A stretch of DNA of 64,000 nt from Stieleria neptunia (GCF_007754155.1 NZ_CP037423.1:7932938-7996937), one strand, 5' to 3'. Positions 8,864 through 18,227 are shown, counted from the stretch's first letter. A program made the numbers and translations. Notes: generated from the sequence alone by a model not told the origin.

Positions 8864-9436
8864 TCACGCAGCGTCGCTTTTTCCCGGTGCCGCTTTGAAC
8901 GGCATGCCGAACAATTCCAACAACGCTCGTGCTTCATCATCGGTCTTGGCCGACGTCACGTACGTGATGTTCATGCCCTGCGGGCGGGTAAACTTGTCAG
9001 GGTTCAGTTCGGGAAAGACCAATTGCTCGGTCAGCCCCATCGTATAGTTCCCACGGCGGTCGAACGCTTTGCGGCTGATTCCGCGAAAGTCGCGGACTCG
9101 GGGCAGCACGATCGAGACCATCCGGTCCAGGAATTCATACATGTGTTGTCGACGCAGGGTCACCATGCATCCGATCGGCATGCCTTCACGCAAGCGAAAG
9201 TTCGCGATCGATTTTCGGGCGACCGTCATCACCGGTTTTTGACCGGCGATCTGGGTCATTGCATCGTACGCCAGGTCGAGGATTTTCTTGTCCCCGATGG
9301 CTTGTCCGACACCCATGTTCAGCGTGATCTTTTCCAGACGCGGAACTTGGTGCGGGTTCTTGTAGCCGAAGCGTTCCACCAACTGGGAGCGGATGGAATC
9401 TTCGTAGGCCGTTTGGAGTCTTGGTTTATCTGCCAT
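8864..9436 (-). CDS. rplE: 50S ribosomal protein L5
   Basis: L5 forms the central-protuberance 5S RNP with L18. The product shows [19 protein letters not shown] near the start, [21 protein letters not shown] in the middle and the [37 protein letters not shown]-terminal block. The start is ATG at 9436-9434; a GTG at 9448 overlapping the rplX stop (GTGA) is the alternative, but its only ribosome-binding sequence (AAGAAGG) would be one base away. The product is 190 residues, slightly longer than E. coli L5. Confidence 0.95.
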   Translation of the reverse strand: MADKPRLQTAYEDSIRSQLVERFGYKNPHQVPRLEKITLNMGVGQAIGDKKILDLAYDAMTQIAGQKPVMTVARKSIANFRLREGMPIGCMVTLRRQHMYEFLDRMVSIVLPRVRDFRGISRKAFDRRGNYTMGLTEQLVFPELNPDKFTRPQGMNITYVTSAKTDDEARALLELFGMPFKAAPGKSDAA

Positions 9437-9444
9437 GGTTCGGT

Positions 9445-9792
9445 TCACGCCTTCTTATAGCTGTCACGGGGCGGGGAGATTTTTCCCAGGCTTGCACCGC
9501 TTTTCTTTGCAAATCGTTCCTTGGTGCCGTCGTCCAGGTAGCGGACTCCGACCCGTGTCGGCTCGTTCGTCGTCGGATCGATGACCATCACGTTGCTGGC
9601 GTGAATCGGCATCTCTTTGCTCAGACGGCCCCCTTGCGGGTTCTTCTGGCTTTTCCGAACGTGTTTCCGCACCAAGCCGGCGCCTTCGACGACAACTTTG
9701 TTTTTCTTGCGATCGACGACCAGCACCTTCCCGCGATGACCCTTGTCACCGCCGGCGATCACTAGCACTTCGTCTTCTACTTTGAGCAACAT
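9445..9792 (-). CDS. rplX: 50S ribosomal protein L24
   Basis: L24 initiates 50S assembly. The KOW motif is visible as [22 protein letters not shown] use the ATG at 9792 ([11 protein letters not shown]), which matches family starts; an upstream in-frame ATG at 9810 adds six residues and cannot be excluded, since neither has a strong ribosome-binding site. The product is 115 residues. Confidence 0.95.
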   Translation of the reverse strand: MLLKVEDEVLVIAGGDKGHRGKVLVVDRKKNKVVVEGAGLVRKHVRKSQKNPQGGRLSKEMPIHASNVMVIDPTTNEPTRVGVRYLDDGTKERFAKKSGASLGKISPPRDSYKKA

Positions 9793-9882
9793 GACTGGAA
9801 TACTCTGCATGGACTGGGCGACGGGGCACCCAATGTGATTTGTTTCGAGACTCGGAGTCTGCGACTCCGGCTGCTTGGATGG

Positions 9883-10251
9883 TTAGACCACTTCGTTGGC
9901 CAGGCTGACGATCTTCATGAAGCTCTGCTCACGCAGTTCCCGGGCGACCGCACCGAAAATCCGCGTGCCGCGAGGCGCTTTGTCTTTATCGATCAGGACC
10001 ACAGCATTGCTGTCGAATTTGATGTAGCTGCCATCGTTGCGGCGGGTCGGGGTTTTCGTCCGAACGATGACCGCTCGCACGATCGCCTTCTTCTTGATCT
10101 CGCTGCCCGGGATCACGCTTTTGACGCTGCAGATGATGACGTCGCCCACGCGGGCGAATCGGCGTCGGCTGCCGCCGAGCACCTTGATGCACATCACCTG
10201 ACGAGCACCGGTGTTGTCGGCAACATCGAGACGGGTTTCTTGTTGGATCAT
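9883..10251 (-). CDS. rplN: 50S ribosomal protein L14
   Basis: L14 lies at the subunit interface. The 122-residue product starts [24 protein letters not shown], the near-invariant L14 N-terminus, and contains [14 protein letters not shown] and the C-terminal [21 protein letters not shown]. It is the exact usual length and lies in the conserved rpsQ-rplN-rplX order. Confidence 0.98.
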   Translation of the reverse strand: MIQQETRLDVADNTGARQVMCIKVLGGSRRRFARVGDVIICSVKSVIPGSEIKKKAIVRAVIVRTKTPTRRNDGSYIKFDSNAVVLIDKDKAPRGTRIFGAVARELREQSFMKIVSLANEVV

Positions 10252-10273
10252 GGCTGGTTATTCAACTGAAAAA

Positions 10274-10606
10274 TTATTCGCTTTCGCTCTCGGATCCGGC
10301 CGACGCAGCCTCTGCTTGTTCAGCTTCCTTACGTGCGGCACGCAAGGCGACCAAGTCCACTTCGGTGCTCTTCTCGATCACTCGAACCAGACGCCAGCGT
10401 TTCAACTTGCTCAGCGGTTCGGATTCGATGATCTCGACGCGGTCACCGACGCCCGACTCGTTTGACTCGTCATGGACGTGGCAAACCGTTCGACGGCTGA
10501 TGTATTTTTTGTACTTGGGGTGCTTCACCAGACGGTTGATTTCGACGCGGCGCGTCTTATTCATCTTGTCGCTGGTGACGATGCCCGAAACTACGCGTTT
10601 TGGCAT
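10274..10606 (-). CDS. rpsQ: 30S ribosomal protein S17
   Basis: S17 is an early 16S binder. The 110-residue protein has the conserved [28 protein letters not shown] region and [25 protein letters not shown]. It has an acidic, serine-rich C-terminal tail of about 25 residues (ending [13 protein letters not shown]) beyond the usual 80-85 residue core. It lies four bases behind rpmC. Confidence 0.96.
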   Translation of the reverse strand: MPKRVVSGIVTSDKMNKTRRVEINRLVKHPKYKKYISRRTVCHVHDESNESGVGDRVEIIESEPLSKLKRWRLVRVIEKSTEVDLVALRAARKEAEQAEAASAGSESESE

Positions 10607-10610
10607 GGTG

Positions 10611-10829
10611 CTACGCTTCGGCTGGGGTGTTGTTGGCTGCTTTGCTTCGCTCGGTCTGAATCGTCTTGACGCGAGCGATCAAACGTCGGTTCTTGCGGAT
10701 GTCGCTGGGCGTGTTCAAACGCTCCGACTGAGACTGAAAACGCAGTCGAAACAAGTCGGCAGCCGCTTCGGCCGCGGTCGCTTCGAGCTGTTCGTCGCTC
10801 ATCTCTCTCAGTTCGCTGTTGCTGGTCAT
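10611..10829 (-). CDS. rpmC: 50S ribosomal protein L29
   Basis: L29 lies near the nascent-chain exit. The 72-residue product has the short two-helix L29 pattern: [26 protein letters not shown] then [17 protein letters not shown]. The start is the ATG at 10829, preceded by AAGG seven bases upstream; the frame stays open to 10850, but the longer start has no such site. Confidence 0.94.
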   Translation of the reverse strand: MTSNSELREMSDEQLEATAAEAAADLFRLRFQSQSERLNTPSDIRKNRRLIARVKTIQTERSKAANNTPAEA

Positions 10830-10935
10830 GACCAGGCCTTCGGTAAACAAAAGTGGAGGTCGGGTCCGTGGGCGTCTGCCGCCCGTCGGCTACTCATTGT
10901 CTCAATCGAATCAGAGCCATTCTCTGATTCCCTAG

Positions 10936-11352
10936 TTAGAACGACCGTCGCTCGACGAATCGTACTTTCACCGGCAGCTTGCTCGCCAATCGGGCGAAAC
11001 AAACCTTGGCTTGCTGTTCGGTCACACCGCCGAGTTCGTAAAGGACGGTCCCCGGCTTGACGACCGCGGCCCAGAAATCCGGTTCACCCTTACCCTTACC
11101 CATCCGTGTTTCCAGCGGGGTGCTGGTGACGGACTTGTCCGGGAAGATTCGGATGTACAGCTTTCCTTCGCCGCGGACGTACTGCTGAGCTGCAATCCGT
11201 CCGGCCTCGATCGTCGTCGCCTTGATCCAACCGGGTTCCAAGGATTGGATCCCGTAATCACCAAAGACGACCGTGTTGCCACGAGTCGCACTACCTTTTA
11301 TGCGCCCTCTTTGGCTTTTTCGATGCTTGACCCGTTTGGGCATCAGCGCCAT
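10936..11352 (-). CDS. rplP: 50S ribosomal protein L16, start nested in rpsC
   Basis: L16 organises the A-site region of the 50S. The 138-residue product reads [20 protein letters not shown], then the [19 protein letters not shown] and [19 protein letters not shown] blocks that define L16. The ATG at 11352 has GGAG nine bases upstream. That start, and even the internal ATG at 11343, lies inside the 3' end of rpsC, so the genes overlap by 62 (or 53) bp in different frames. Both proteins are lysine/arginine-rich across the overlap. Confidence 0.97.
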   Translation of the reverse strand: MALMPKRVKHRKSQRGRIKGSATRGNTVVFGDYGIQSLEPGWIKATTIEAGRIAAQQYVRGEGKLYIRIFPDKSVTSTPLETRMGKGKGEPDFWAAVVKPGTVLYELGGVTEQQAKVCFARLASKLPVKVRFVERRSF

Positions 11353-12001
11353 CGTTGTCGTCTCCGTAAGTACCTTGGTTAATCCAGACCTGAATTCCGA
11401 TGTGCCCCTGTGGCGTCATCGCTTCAGTCGTTCCGTAATCAATCTTCGCTTGCAACGTGCTCAACGGAATCGAGCCCATGCTTTGTTTTTCACGGCGTGC
11501 CATCTCGGCTCCGCCCAATCGTCCGGCCAGCTGGATCTTGATGCCCTTGGCACCGGCGTCCATCGTCTGCTCGAGCGATCGCTTCATCGTCCGCCGGAAA
11601 CTCGATCGCTTCTGCAACTGCTGTGCGATGTCTTCGGCCACCAGTTGAGCTTGCAACTCGGGGCGCCCGACCTCTTCGACCTTCAAATTGATGCGGCGGC
11701 CGATCAAGTTCTGCAATTCGGCTTGCAGGATTTCGATCTCTTGGCCTTTCTTGCCGATGATCAAACCGGGCCGAGCGACGTACATCATCACTCGCACTTC
11801 GTCACGCGTTCGTTCGATCTCGATGCGATCGATTCCGGCGTTCTTGTATTGGTTCTTTTTGGGGTGGTTGGTGATGAAGTTTCGCAGCTTGCGATCTTCG
11901 ACCAACAGGTCCGCAAAATCTTGTTTCGACGCGTACCATCGACTGCACCAGCCGCGGGTGACACCGGTTCGAAACGCGATTGGATTGACTTTCTGTCCCA
12001 T
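11291..12001 (-). CDS. rpsC: 30S ribosomal protein S3
   Basis: S3 guards the mRNA entry channel. The 236-residue protein starts MGQKVNPIAFRTGVTRGW, has the KH-domain ARPGLIIGKKGQEIEIL and the C-terminal domain RREKQSMGSIPLSTLQAKIDYG. The conserved fold ends around GIQVWINQGTYGDD. The remaining tail (ending [11 protein letters not shown]) is encoded by DNA that also encodes the N-terminus of L16 in another frame. Confidence 0.97.
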   Translation of the reverse strand: MGQKVNPIAFRTGVTRGWCSRWYASKQDFADLLVEDRKLRNFITNHPKKNQYKNAGIDRIEIERTRDEVRVMMYVARPGLIIGKKGQEIEILQAELQNLIGRRINLKVEEVGRPELQAQLVAEDIAQQLQKRSSFRRTMKRSLEQTMDAGAKGIKIQLAGRLGGAEMARREKQSMGSIPLSTLQAKIDYGTTEAMTPQGHIGIQVWINQGTYGDDNDGADAQTGQASKKPKRAHKR

Positions 12002-12038
12002 CGTTTACGACTCTTTGCTTGTGCTGTTTCCGAGGGGC

Positions 12039-12398
12039 TTAAATTTCGTCGATCGGCGTCACTTTGACGCTGATGTGGCTGCTGCGTTTTTTGATGATGT
12101 GGGCACTGCCACGCGCCTTGGGGCGCATCCGCCGGAACATCGCCCCGCCGTCGACTCGCACATCGGTCAAAACCAGTTCGTCGATCCGGTGCGGGCTGCC
12201 GCCGGTCTGGTCCGGATCGAGTGCGTTGGCAACGGCACTGCGGATCACTTTTTCCAGCATGCGGGCACCGCGTTGCGGCTGATACTTGAGCGTATCGAGC
12301 GCTTCGTCGGCATATTGGCCACGCACCAGGTCGGCAACCAGACGCACTTTCTGTGCACTGATCCGAGCGTTGCGATGGCTTGCTACAAATGTTGACAT
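12039..12398 (-). CDS. rplV: 50S ribosomal protein L22
   Basis: L22 lines the exit tunnel. The 119-residue product shows the N-terminal ARISAQKVRLVADLVRGQ helix and the tunnel-loop/C-terminal RRMRPKARGSAHIIKKRSSHISVKV, both diagnostic. It lies between rpsS and rpsC as in other S10 clusters, with small gaps on both sides. Confidence 0.97.
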   Translation of the reverse strand: MSTFVASHRNARISAQKVRLVADLVRGQYADEALDTLKYQPQRGARMLEKVIRSAVANALDPDQTGGSPHRIDELVLTDVRVDGGAMFRRMRPKARGSAHIIKKRSSHISVKVTPIDEI

Positions 12399-12407
12399 CG
12401 TATCGAC

Positions 12408-12674
12408 CTATTTCTTTTTGCCGCCGTGACCCTTGAACGTCCGAGTCGGAGCGAATTCGCCCAACTTGTGACCCACCATGTCTTCGGTCACTTGGACGGG
12501 AATGTGTGCCCGTCCGTTGTGGACCATGAACGTCAGATTGATGAACTCGGGAACGATCGTGCAGGCACGAGCCCAAGTCTTAATCGGCGTCTTTTTGCCT
12601 TCCTCGGCCTGCTTCTGCACCTTGAAGTACAGCTTCGGGTCGACGTAGGGACCTTTTTTGCTACTGCGGCTCAT
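12408..12674 (-). CDS. rpsS: 30S ribosomal protein S19
   Basis: S19 binds the 16S 3' domain with S13. The 88-residue product begins [19 protein letters not shown], then [24 protein letters not shown] and the C-terminal [17 protein letters not shown], all typical. It is the usual length and lies in the rplB-rpsS-rplV order. Confidence 0.98.
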   Translation of the reverse strand: MSRSSKKGPYVDPKLYFKVQKQAEEGKKTPIKTWARACTIVPEFINLTFMVHNGRAHIPVQVTEDMVGHKLGEFAPTRTFKGHGGKKK

Positions 12675-12692
12675 CGTTCTTCAGCTACCTGA

Positions 12693-13553
12693 TTACTTGT
12701 GCAGTTTCAACTGACCGTATCGCTTGCTCTTGCGACGACGAACGATCGAGCTGTTACTTGGTTTACGTTTCTGGCGCGTGGCTCCACCCTTGGCACTCTT
12801 GCCCTGCGGGCTGACCGGGTGACGACCGCCCTTGGTTCGGCCTTCACCACCACCGTGCGGGTGATCGATCGGGTTCATCGCGGTTCCACGCACGTGGGGG
12901 CGACGCCCGAGCCATCGAGCTCGGCCGGCTTTACCCAGGACCACGTTCATGTGCTCGCTATTGCCGACCTGCCCGATCGTTGCCCGGCAACGACTGGGGA
13001 CACGCCGCACTTCACCACTGGGAAGTTGCAATTGCGCCCAATCCGCTTCGCGGGCCATCAGCGTGGCACCCGTCCCGGCCGATCGGCACAGCACGGCACC
13101 GCCACCGATTCGCATTTCGATGCAGCACACCGTGGTGCCCAGCGGAATGTTCTTCAGCGGCAGGCAATTACCCAGTGTCGGAGGGGCTTCCGGTCCGTTG
13201 AGCAGCTTGTCGCCGGCCTTCAGTCCCGAGGGAGCCACGACGTAGGTCTTTTGACCGTCGGCGTACTTCAGCAATGCGATTCGAGCCGACCGATTGGGAT
13301 CGTACTGAACCGAATCGACCGTCGCCGCCACGCCGTCCTTGACACGACGGAAGTCGATCAAGCGGTACATCTGCTTGTGACCGCCGCCGCGATGCCGGGC
13401 AGTGATCTTGCCTTGGTTGTTGCGACCACCGGTCTTTCGTTTCGGCTTCAGCAGCGACTTTTCCACGGTGTAGCCGGGCGTCAGTTCAGCGAAATCGCTG
13501 ACCGATGCATTTCGGCGACCGGGGCTGGTCGGCTTGTAGATGCGAATTCCCAT
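12693..13553 (-). CDS. rplB: 50S ribosomal protein L2
   Basis: L2 is required for subunit association and peptidyl transfer. The 286-residue product starts [15 protein letters not shown], has the central [19 protein letters not shown] and carries the conserved [20 protein letters not shown] stretch that holds the functionally important histidine. It is about 10 residues longer than E. coli L2. Confidence 0.98.
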   Translation of the reverse strand: MGIRIYKPTSPGRRNASVSDFAELTPGYTVEKSLLKPKRKTGGRNNQGKITARHRGGGHKQMYRLIDFRRVKDGVAATVDSVQYDPNRSARIALLKYADGQKTYVVAPSGLKAGDKLLNGPEAPPTLGNCLPLKNIPLGTTVCCIEMRIGGGAVLCRSAGTGATLMAREADWAQLQLPSGEVRRVPSRCRATIGQVGNSEHMNVVLGKAGRARWLGRRPHVRGTAMNPIDHPHGGGEGRTKGGRHPVSPQGKSAKGGATRQKRKPSNSSIVRRRKSKRYGQLKLHK

Positions 13554-13652
13554 CGCTGAGTTCTATCTGGCTGTTAGGAAATAACTGGTTTCTGAACGCC
13601 CGACCCGGGTGGGGCGAGTGGCTGAACAACTTCTCAAAAGGCGATTGACGGC

Positions 13653-13976
13653 CTAGAAGAAGTCGATCTTGGAATCTTCGTGCAAGTGAACGATCGCCCG
13701 TCGCCAGTCGGACGTCCGCCCGAGACCGTTGCGTGTGCGGCGAAACTTGCCTTTGCGGTTCTGCGTGCAAACCTTTTCGACCTTGACATCAAACAGCTTT
13801 TCAACAGCCGACTTGATCTCAGGCTTGGTGGCCATGCGGTGCACTTCGAATGCGTATTCGTTATGCCGTGTCGCGCGGTGAACGCCTTTTTCAGTCACGA
13901 GCGGACGCAACAGGATCTGGTGCGGCTCGAGCTTGATCTTCGTTTCCGGCTGGGCAGGTGGTTGAATTCTTGCCAT
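13653..13976 (-). CDS. rplW: 50S ribosomal protein L23
   Basis: L23 sits at the tunnel exit and is the docking site for trigger factor, which is encoded 4 kb away at 18228. The 107-residue product has HQILLRPLVTEKG, then YAFEVHRMATKPEIKSAVEKLFDVKVEKV and a basic loop (NRKGKFRRTRNGLGRTSDW). It has a short proline-rich N-terminal extension (IQPPAQPETKIK). Confidence 0.96.
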   Translation of the reverse strand: MARIQPPAQPETKIKLEPHQILLRPLVTEKGVHRATRHNEYAFEVHRMATKPEIKSAVEKLFDVKVEKVCTQNRKGKFRRTRNGLGRTSDWRRAIVHLHEDSKIDFF

Positions 13977-14018
13977 CGCTCAAATTCTTCTTGTATTAGT
14001 ATGGGGGTGCGGTCGGAC

Positions 14019-14663
14019 CTAAACGGCCTGCCCGTCGGCAAACGAGCCATCTTTGATCTTGTCCAACGCCGCCTTGGTGACCAGCATTCGCTGGGGCCGA
14101 AGCACCGAGAGTGCGTTCAACTGGCGAACCGGCTGGACGTCGACCCCGGGAATGTTTCGGCCGCTCTTGTACACCGCGGCATCAACGTCCGCAGTCGCGA
14201 TCAGCGTCTTGGTCGCTCCGAGGCCGAGTTTCTTCAGCGTCGTCGCCAGCTTCGATGTCTTCGGAGCGTCATAGTTGAGCTGATCGATGACCAGCATCTC
14301 GCCGTCATCGATTTTGCTGCGAATCGCCATACGAGTGGCGCGCCGCAACGCTTTCTTGGGCAACCGGTAACTGTAGTCACGCGGCTTGATCGTGCGTGCG
14401 ACACCACCGCCGCGGCGAACGTTGGTCCGCTTGGAACCGGCCCGGGCGTGGCCCGTGCCCTTTTGGCGGTACATCTTTTTGTTGGTACCGCTGACTTCGC
14501 CACGCGTCCGCGTGTTGTGCGACCCCTGGCGATTATTCGCCTGGTACATCACCACTGCGTCGTGAAGCAACTGCTTACTGATCCGGTCCGCGATCGCGGC
14601 AGAATCAATTTCGTAGGTTCCGACTTCTTCGCCGGACTCGTTGACGATTGAGAGTGTTGCCAT
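14019..14663 (-). CDS. rplD: 50S ribosomal protein L4
   Basis: L4 lines the tunnel and, in gamma-proteobacteria, autoregulates the S10 operon. The 214-residue product has the long basic internal loop (NTRTRGEVSGTNKKMYRQKG, GTGHARAGSKRTN) and the C-terminal nucleotide-like fold with LNALSVLRPQRMLVTKAAL. The order rplC-rplD-rplW is conserved, with a 5-bp gap to rplC. Confidence 0.97.
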   Translation of the reverse strand: MATLSIVNESGEEVGTYEIDSAAIADRISKQLLHDAVVMYQANNRQGSHNTRTRGEVSGTNKKMYRQKGTGHARAGSKRTNVRRGGGVARTIKPRDYSYRLPKKALRRATRMAIRSKIDDGEMLVIDQLNYDAPKTSKLATTLKKLGLGATKTLIATADVDAAVYKSGRNIPGVDVQPVRQLNALSVLRPQRMLVTKAALDKIKDGSFADGQAV

Positions 14664-14668
14664 CGGGA

Positions 14669-15355
14669 CTAACCCACCTTGTTCGTTTGACGGATCGTCA
14701 CCAGGCCACCGTTCGGCCCGGGGACGGCACCGCGGATCAACAACAAATTGTCTTCGGCGACGATTCGCACCAACTCCAGGTTCCGCGTCGTGATTTTGGC
14801 GTTTCCATACTGGCCCGCCATGCGAATACCCTTAAACAGACGGCTCGGCGATGCACTGCAACCGGTACCACCGGCGTGGCGGTGCACTTTCTTCACGCCG
14901 TGCGTGGCACGCTGGCCGGAGAAATTGTGCCGCTTCATGACACCGGAAAACCCGCGGCCCTTGCTGGTGCCGGTCACATCGACGCGTTTCACACCCTCAA
15001 AAGACTCGACCGTAACGGTGCCACCGACCGACAAGTCGGTTTCGCCGCGGAATTCGCGAACGAATCGCTGCGGCTCACAACCGGCCTTTTCAATCAACTC
15101 GACGCCGGCGTCGGCACGTTTCTTGGACCGCTTGCTATCAAGCTTGGCCACGTGACCACGCTCCGCCCGACTGGCGAGTCGTCGCGGCTTGTCTTCAAAA
15201 CCCAGTTGGACAGCACTATAGCCGTCGCGATCAGCAGAGCGAATCTGGAGCACATTGCACGGGCCGGCCTGAACCACGGTCACGGGGACGACGGTACCGT
15301 CCTCTTCGTAGACCTGAGTCATTCCGATTTTGCGACCAAGTATTGATGGTGACAT
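14669..15355 (-). CDS. rplC: 50S ribosomal protein L3
   Basis: L3 is an assembly initiator near the peptidyl transferase centre. The 228-residue product begins MSPSILGRKIGMTQVYEEDG and carries DVTGTSKGRGFSGVMKRHNF and the HRHAGGTGCSASPSRLFKG block; the glutamine methylated in some bacteria is not at an obvious equivalent site. A 233-bp gap to rpsJ (15356-15588) holds no recognisable gene. Confidence 0.97.
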   Translation of the reverse strand: MSPSILGRKIGMTQVYEEDGTVVPVTVVQAGPCNVLQIRSADRDGYSAVQLGFEDKPRRLASRAERGHVAKLDSKRSKKRADAGVELIEKAGCEPQRFVREFRGETDLSVGGTVTVESFEGVKRVDVTGTSKGRGFSGVMKRHNFSGQRATHGVKKVHRHAGGTGCSASPSRLFKGIRMAGQYGNAKITTRNLELVRIVAEDNLLLIRGAVPGPNGGLVTIRQTNKVG

Positions 15356-15588
15356 AGCTCTAGCACCCCGGCTTTCGCCGCGGTCATTTATCGCTCGTAT
15401 CTGGGTGTTGAACTTCTCGCCCCGAACCGGAAGCTTGCATCGCCTGCGACAGGCGACTGGCAGCTAGGGTTATCGGGAGCGATATCCGTTCATGCGGAAT
15501 ACCGGACCTAAAAAAACTTTGGGGCATCGACCCGCACCGCGCCAGGCGGTGAGGCAAGGGCGAAACGTCGCAACGAGCGACGTCCGTG

Positions 15589-15915
15589 CTATCGAGCCGA
15601 AGCTTTGATTTTGATATCCACCCCGGCGGGCAGACTCAGTTTGTTCAGTGCTTCGATCGTCTTGGCAGTTGCCTGAACGATGTCGATCAAGCGTTTATGG
15701 GTTCGAATCTCGTACTGCTGACGAGCCTTCTTGTTCACAAACGGGCTTGAAAGAACGGTGTAGCGCTCGATGCGAGTCGGCAACGGGATCGGCCCGTGGA
15801 CTTCGCTGTGCGTTCGCTTGACCGTATCCACAATCTCCTGGGCACTCTGATCGAGCACGGAGTGATCGTATGCTTCCATACGGATCCGAATGACTTCGTT
15901 GGCTCCGGCTGACAC
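15589..15915 (-). CDS. rpsJ: 30S ribosomal protein S10
   Basis: S10 is a head protein of the 30S and also acts in antitermination as NusE. The core reads [30 protein letters not shown], then [19 protein letters not shown] and [21 protein letters not shown]. The frame is open to 16005, but I place the start at GTG 15915-15913. It has GGAAG six bases upstream and gives the family length (108 residues); the longer version adds 30 residues without similarity. First gene of the S10 cluster; the str operon (rpsL-rpsG-fusA-tuf) is not adjacent. Confidence 0.95.
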   Translation of the reverse strand: MSAGANEVIRIRMEAYDHSVLDQSAQEIVDTVKRTHSEVHGPIPLPTRIERYTVLSSPFVNKKARQQYEIRTHKRLIDIVQATAKTIEALNKLSLPAGVDIKIKASAR

Positions 15916-16016
15916 AGTACGCTTCCAGTAAAAATGAGTGGCGAAACAATGGACGGTGACACCTGGCCGGTCGGCGAGGTGTTTCCCGAGCGACGTTCGT
16001 CTCACGGGAGGGCGAG

Positions 16017-16045
16017 AATGTAGGGGCGGCTCTGGTGAGCGTCAA
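16017..16045 (-). promoter_or_regulatory. sigma70-like promoter for the S10-spc cluster
   Basis: On the minus strand a -35 box TTGACG (16045-16040) is separated by exactly 17 bases from a -10 box TACATT (16022-16017). Transcription would begin about 16010 and leave a leader of roughly 95 bases before the rpsJ GTG. The whole 15916-16273 gap otherwise shows no gene. Confidence 0.6.
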
Positions 16046-16273
16046 CGGCTCTTCGCAAAAACTAATGAAAAGTTTCTTCAAATTGGTTGCGGTGGGATTT
16101 CACGGGGTCTGGCGAGGCTGCCGGTACGACCCAAAACCGCCGCCTTGGGCGATTTGCCACGTCGACACGCATCTGGCGGGCCGCTATCAGATATATGACA
16201 GCCTGCTCTCGGTGCAGATCGGATAGATCGGTGGGGAAACGGCGAAACTAAAATCAGATGGAGTATTTGTATC

Positions 16274-16462
16274 GTGAATCAGCTCGGCGGGCTCTGGCGT
16301 GACACTTGGTGGGTTTGGATCGGCTTCTTGGCACTGACAATTGTCCTGGCGGTCACGGTCGGGAGGTTTTTCTATCTGCTGATCCCCTGTTTGCCCGTGC
16401 CCTTTGCCTACTTTGCCTTCAACCGCTACGACGAGCAGGGAAACGAGAAGGCGGATCTTTAA
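16274..16462 (+). CDS. small two-helix membrane protein, unknown function
   Basis: A 62-residue frame starts at GTG with TGGAG ten bases upstream. It has two hydrophobic segments (WVWIGFLALTIVLAVTV at about 13-29, and FFYLLIPCLPVPFAYFAF at about 32-49) and a charged C-terminus (NRYDEQGNEKADL). It is divergent from the S10 cluster and ends where the 136-bp tandem array begins. I do not recognise a family; codon composition and the ribosome-binding site make a real gene more likely than not. Confidence 0.55.
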   Translation: MNQLGGLWRDTWWVWIGFLALTIVLAVTVGRFFYLLIPCLPVPFAYFAFNRYDEQGNEKADL

Positions 16463-16486
16463 CGATCGCGGCTGCCGAGCAGGGGG

Positions 16487-17590
16487 CCGATGCCGAGCAG
16501 GGAGGCGGCGCTGATAGGCGGTGGTGGCAAATTGCGAATTGCAAAATGAACATTGCAAAATGGCAATTGGCCTCCCTTGTGCCGACCAGTGGCGAGGCTT
16601 CGCCCCGGCCGGCGCAGCGTTGGCAGGCGAGAATAGCGAGGCGGCGCCGGTTGGCCGTGGTGGTAAATTGCAAATTGCAAAATGAACATTGCAAAATGGC
16701 AATTGGCCTCCCTCATGCCGACCAGTGGCGAGGCTTCGCCCCGGCCGGCGCAGCGTTGGCAGGCGAGAATAGCGAGGCGGCGCCGGTTGGCCGTGGTGGC
16801 GAATTGCAAATTGCAAAATGAACATTGCAAAATGGCAATTGGCCTCCCTTGTGCCGACCAGTGGCGAGGCTTCGCCCCGGCCGGCGCAGCGTTGGCAGGC
16901 GAGGATAGCGAGGCGGCGCCGGTTGGCCGTGGTGGCAAATTGCAAATTGCAAAATGAACATTGCAAAATGGCAATTGGCCTCCCTTGTGCCGACCAGTGG
17001 CGAGGCTTCGCCCCGGCCGGCGCAGCGTTGGCAGGCGAGGATAGCGAGGCGGCGCCGGTTGGCCGTGGTGGCAAATTGCGAATTGCAAAATGAACATTGC
17101 AAAAGGGCAATTGGCCTCCCTCATGCCGACCAGTGGCGAGGCTTCGCCCCGGCCGGCGCAGCGTTGGCAGGCGAGAATAGCGAGGCGGCGCCGGTTGGCC
17201 GTGGTGGCAAATTGCAAATTGCAAAATGAACATTGCAAAAGGGCAATTGGCCTCCCTTGTGCCGACCAGTGGCGAGGCTTCGCCCCGGCCGGCGCAGCGC
17301 CGCCAGGCGAGGATAGCGAGGCGGCGCCGATTGGCCGTGGTGGCGAATTGCAAATTGCAAAATGAACATTGCAAAATGGCAATTGGCCTCCCTTGTGCCG
17401 ACCAGTGGCGAGGCTTCGCCCCGGCCGGCGCAGCGTTGGCAGGCGAGAATAGCGAGGCGGCGCCGGTTGGCCGTGGTGGTAAATTGCAAATTGCAAAATG
17501 AACATTGCAAAAGGGCAACTGGCCTCCCTTGTGTCGACCAGTGGCGAGGCTTCGCCCCGGCCGGCGCAGTGCTGGCAGGCGCGAAGCGCG
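16487..17590. repeat. tandem array of about eight 136-bp repeats
   Basis: The word aacattgcaaaa recurs at 16548, 16684, 16820, 16956, 17092, 17228, 17364 and 17500, exactly 136 bp apart. Each unit joins an AT-rich part rich in attgcaaa words to a GC-rich part with the hairpin ggcgaggcttcgcc and gccccggccggcgc. Copies differ at a few positions only (ttgtg/tcatg, aatgg/aaggg, gaata/ggata), and a degenerate partial unit starts near 16487. Because 136 is not a multiple of 3, the long open frames across it on both strands are by-products. 17591-17832 holds another ttgcaatttgcaat stretch and a C-run, no gene. Confidence 0.95.
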
Positions 17591-17832
17591 ATCTGTGAAT
17601 CTGCGACTTTCTGCACTGGGCCGCGAGAGCGGGTTCCGCCGCGACTCTCCTAGAATTCGCAATACCCAATATTCAATTTGCAATTTGCAATCTCGCCCCC
17701 CCCCCTTCGCCCACGGCTACCTGAGAAATGGCTGCCGAAAAACACGGTCGCCCACGGCCCACGGCCCGTATCGACCGAGGCCCTCCTTCCGGCTGGCGCC
17801 CTCCTTCCGGCTGGCGTCGCAGTGCAGACACG

Positions 17833-17869
17833 AAAAAAGGCACCCTCGGCGGAACCGGGGTGCCTTTTT
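17833..17869 (-). terminator. rho-independent terminator behind tRNA-Gly
   Basis: A perfect 12-bp stem (aaaaaggcaccc with gggtgccttttt) closes an 11- to 13-base loop, starting about 11 bases after the tRNA 3' end. The A/T runs on both sides allow it to act in either direction. Confidence 0.85.
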
Positions 17870-17880
17870 CGCATTTGAGA

Positions 17881-17952
17881 GCGGCTGATGGGATTCGAAC
17901 CCACGACAATCACGTTGGCAACGTGATGCTCTGCCAACTGAGCTACAGCCGC
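17881..17952 (-). tRNA. tRNA-Gly (anticodon GCC)
   Basis: The minus strand folds into a full cloverleaf: acceptor GCGGCTG/CAGCCGC, D-arm GCTC/GAGC, anticodon stem TCACG/CGTGA with loop TTGCCAA (anticodon GCC), and T-arm GTGGG-TTCGAAT-CCCAT. CCA is not encoded. It has its own promoter and terminator. Confidence 0.97.
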
Positions 17953-17975
17953 GTCATTTCTGTCAGTGCGGGGAG

Positions 17976-18003
17976 ATTATCAACAGATTGTGAGAATCGG
18001 CAA
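17976..18003 (-). promoter_or_regulatory. promoter of tRNA-Gly
   Basis: On the minus strand TTGCCG (18003-17998) and GATAAT (17981-17976) are 16 bases apart. The predicted start is about 17 bases before the mature tRNA. Confidence 0.6.
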
Positions 18004-18227
18004 GCCCTCGGGGAAACTTGAGGCAGATTGTTTTCAGAAATCCTGACGATTGTGCGAGAATGGCCGGAAGCAGCGTAAAATCGCGGCGGCGACTTGCCGA
18101 TTTTGACTCGACCGCGATAGATTACGGGCTTCTCCAGCAAACAGAGCATTTCGCTGCTGCGAAAAAACGCTTTGCGGCAGACACACTAATTTTGTTCACC
18201 CCGTTCCCGTCCAAGGTGCGTTACAGG

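Noticed and set aside
16487..17590. CRISPR array
   Set aside because: Units are contiguous and 136 bp long with no unique spacers; no cas gene is near.
16187..17683. 498-codon minus-strand open frame and similar plus-strand frames through the 136-bp array
   Set aside because: The frames are open only because each repeat unit lacks stops; the translation is the same short text in three registers and resembles no protein.
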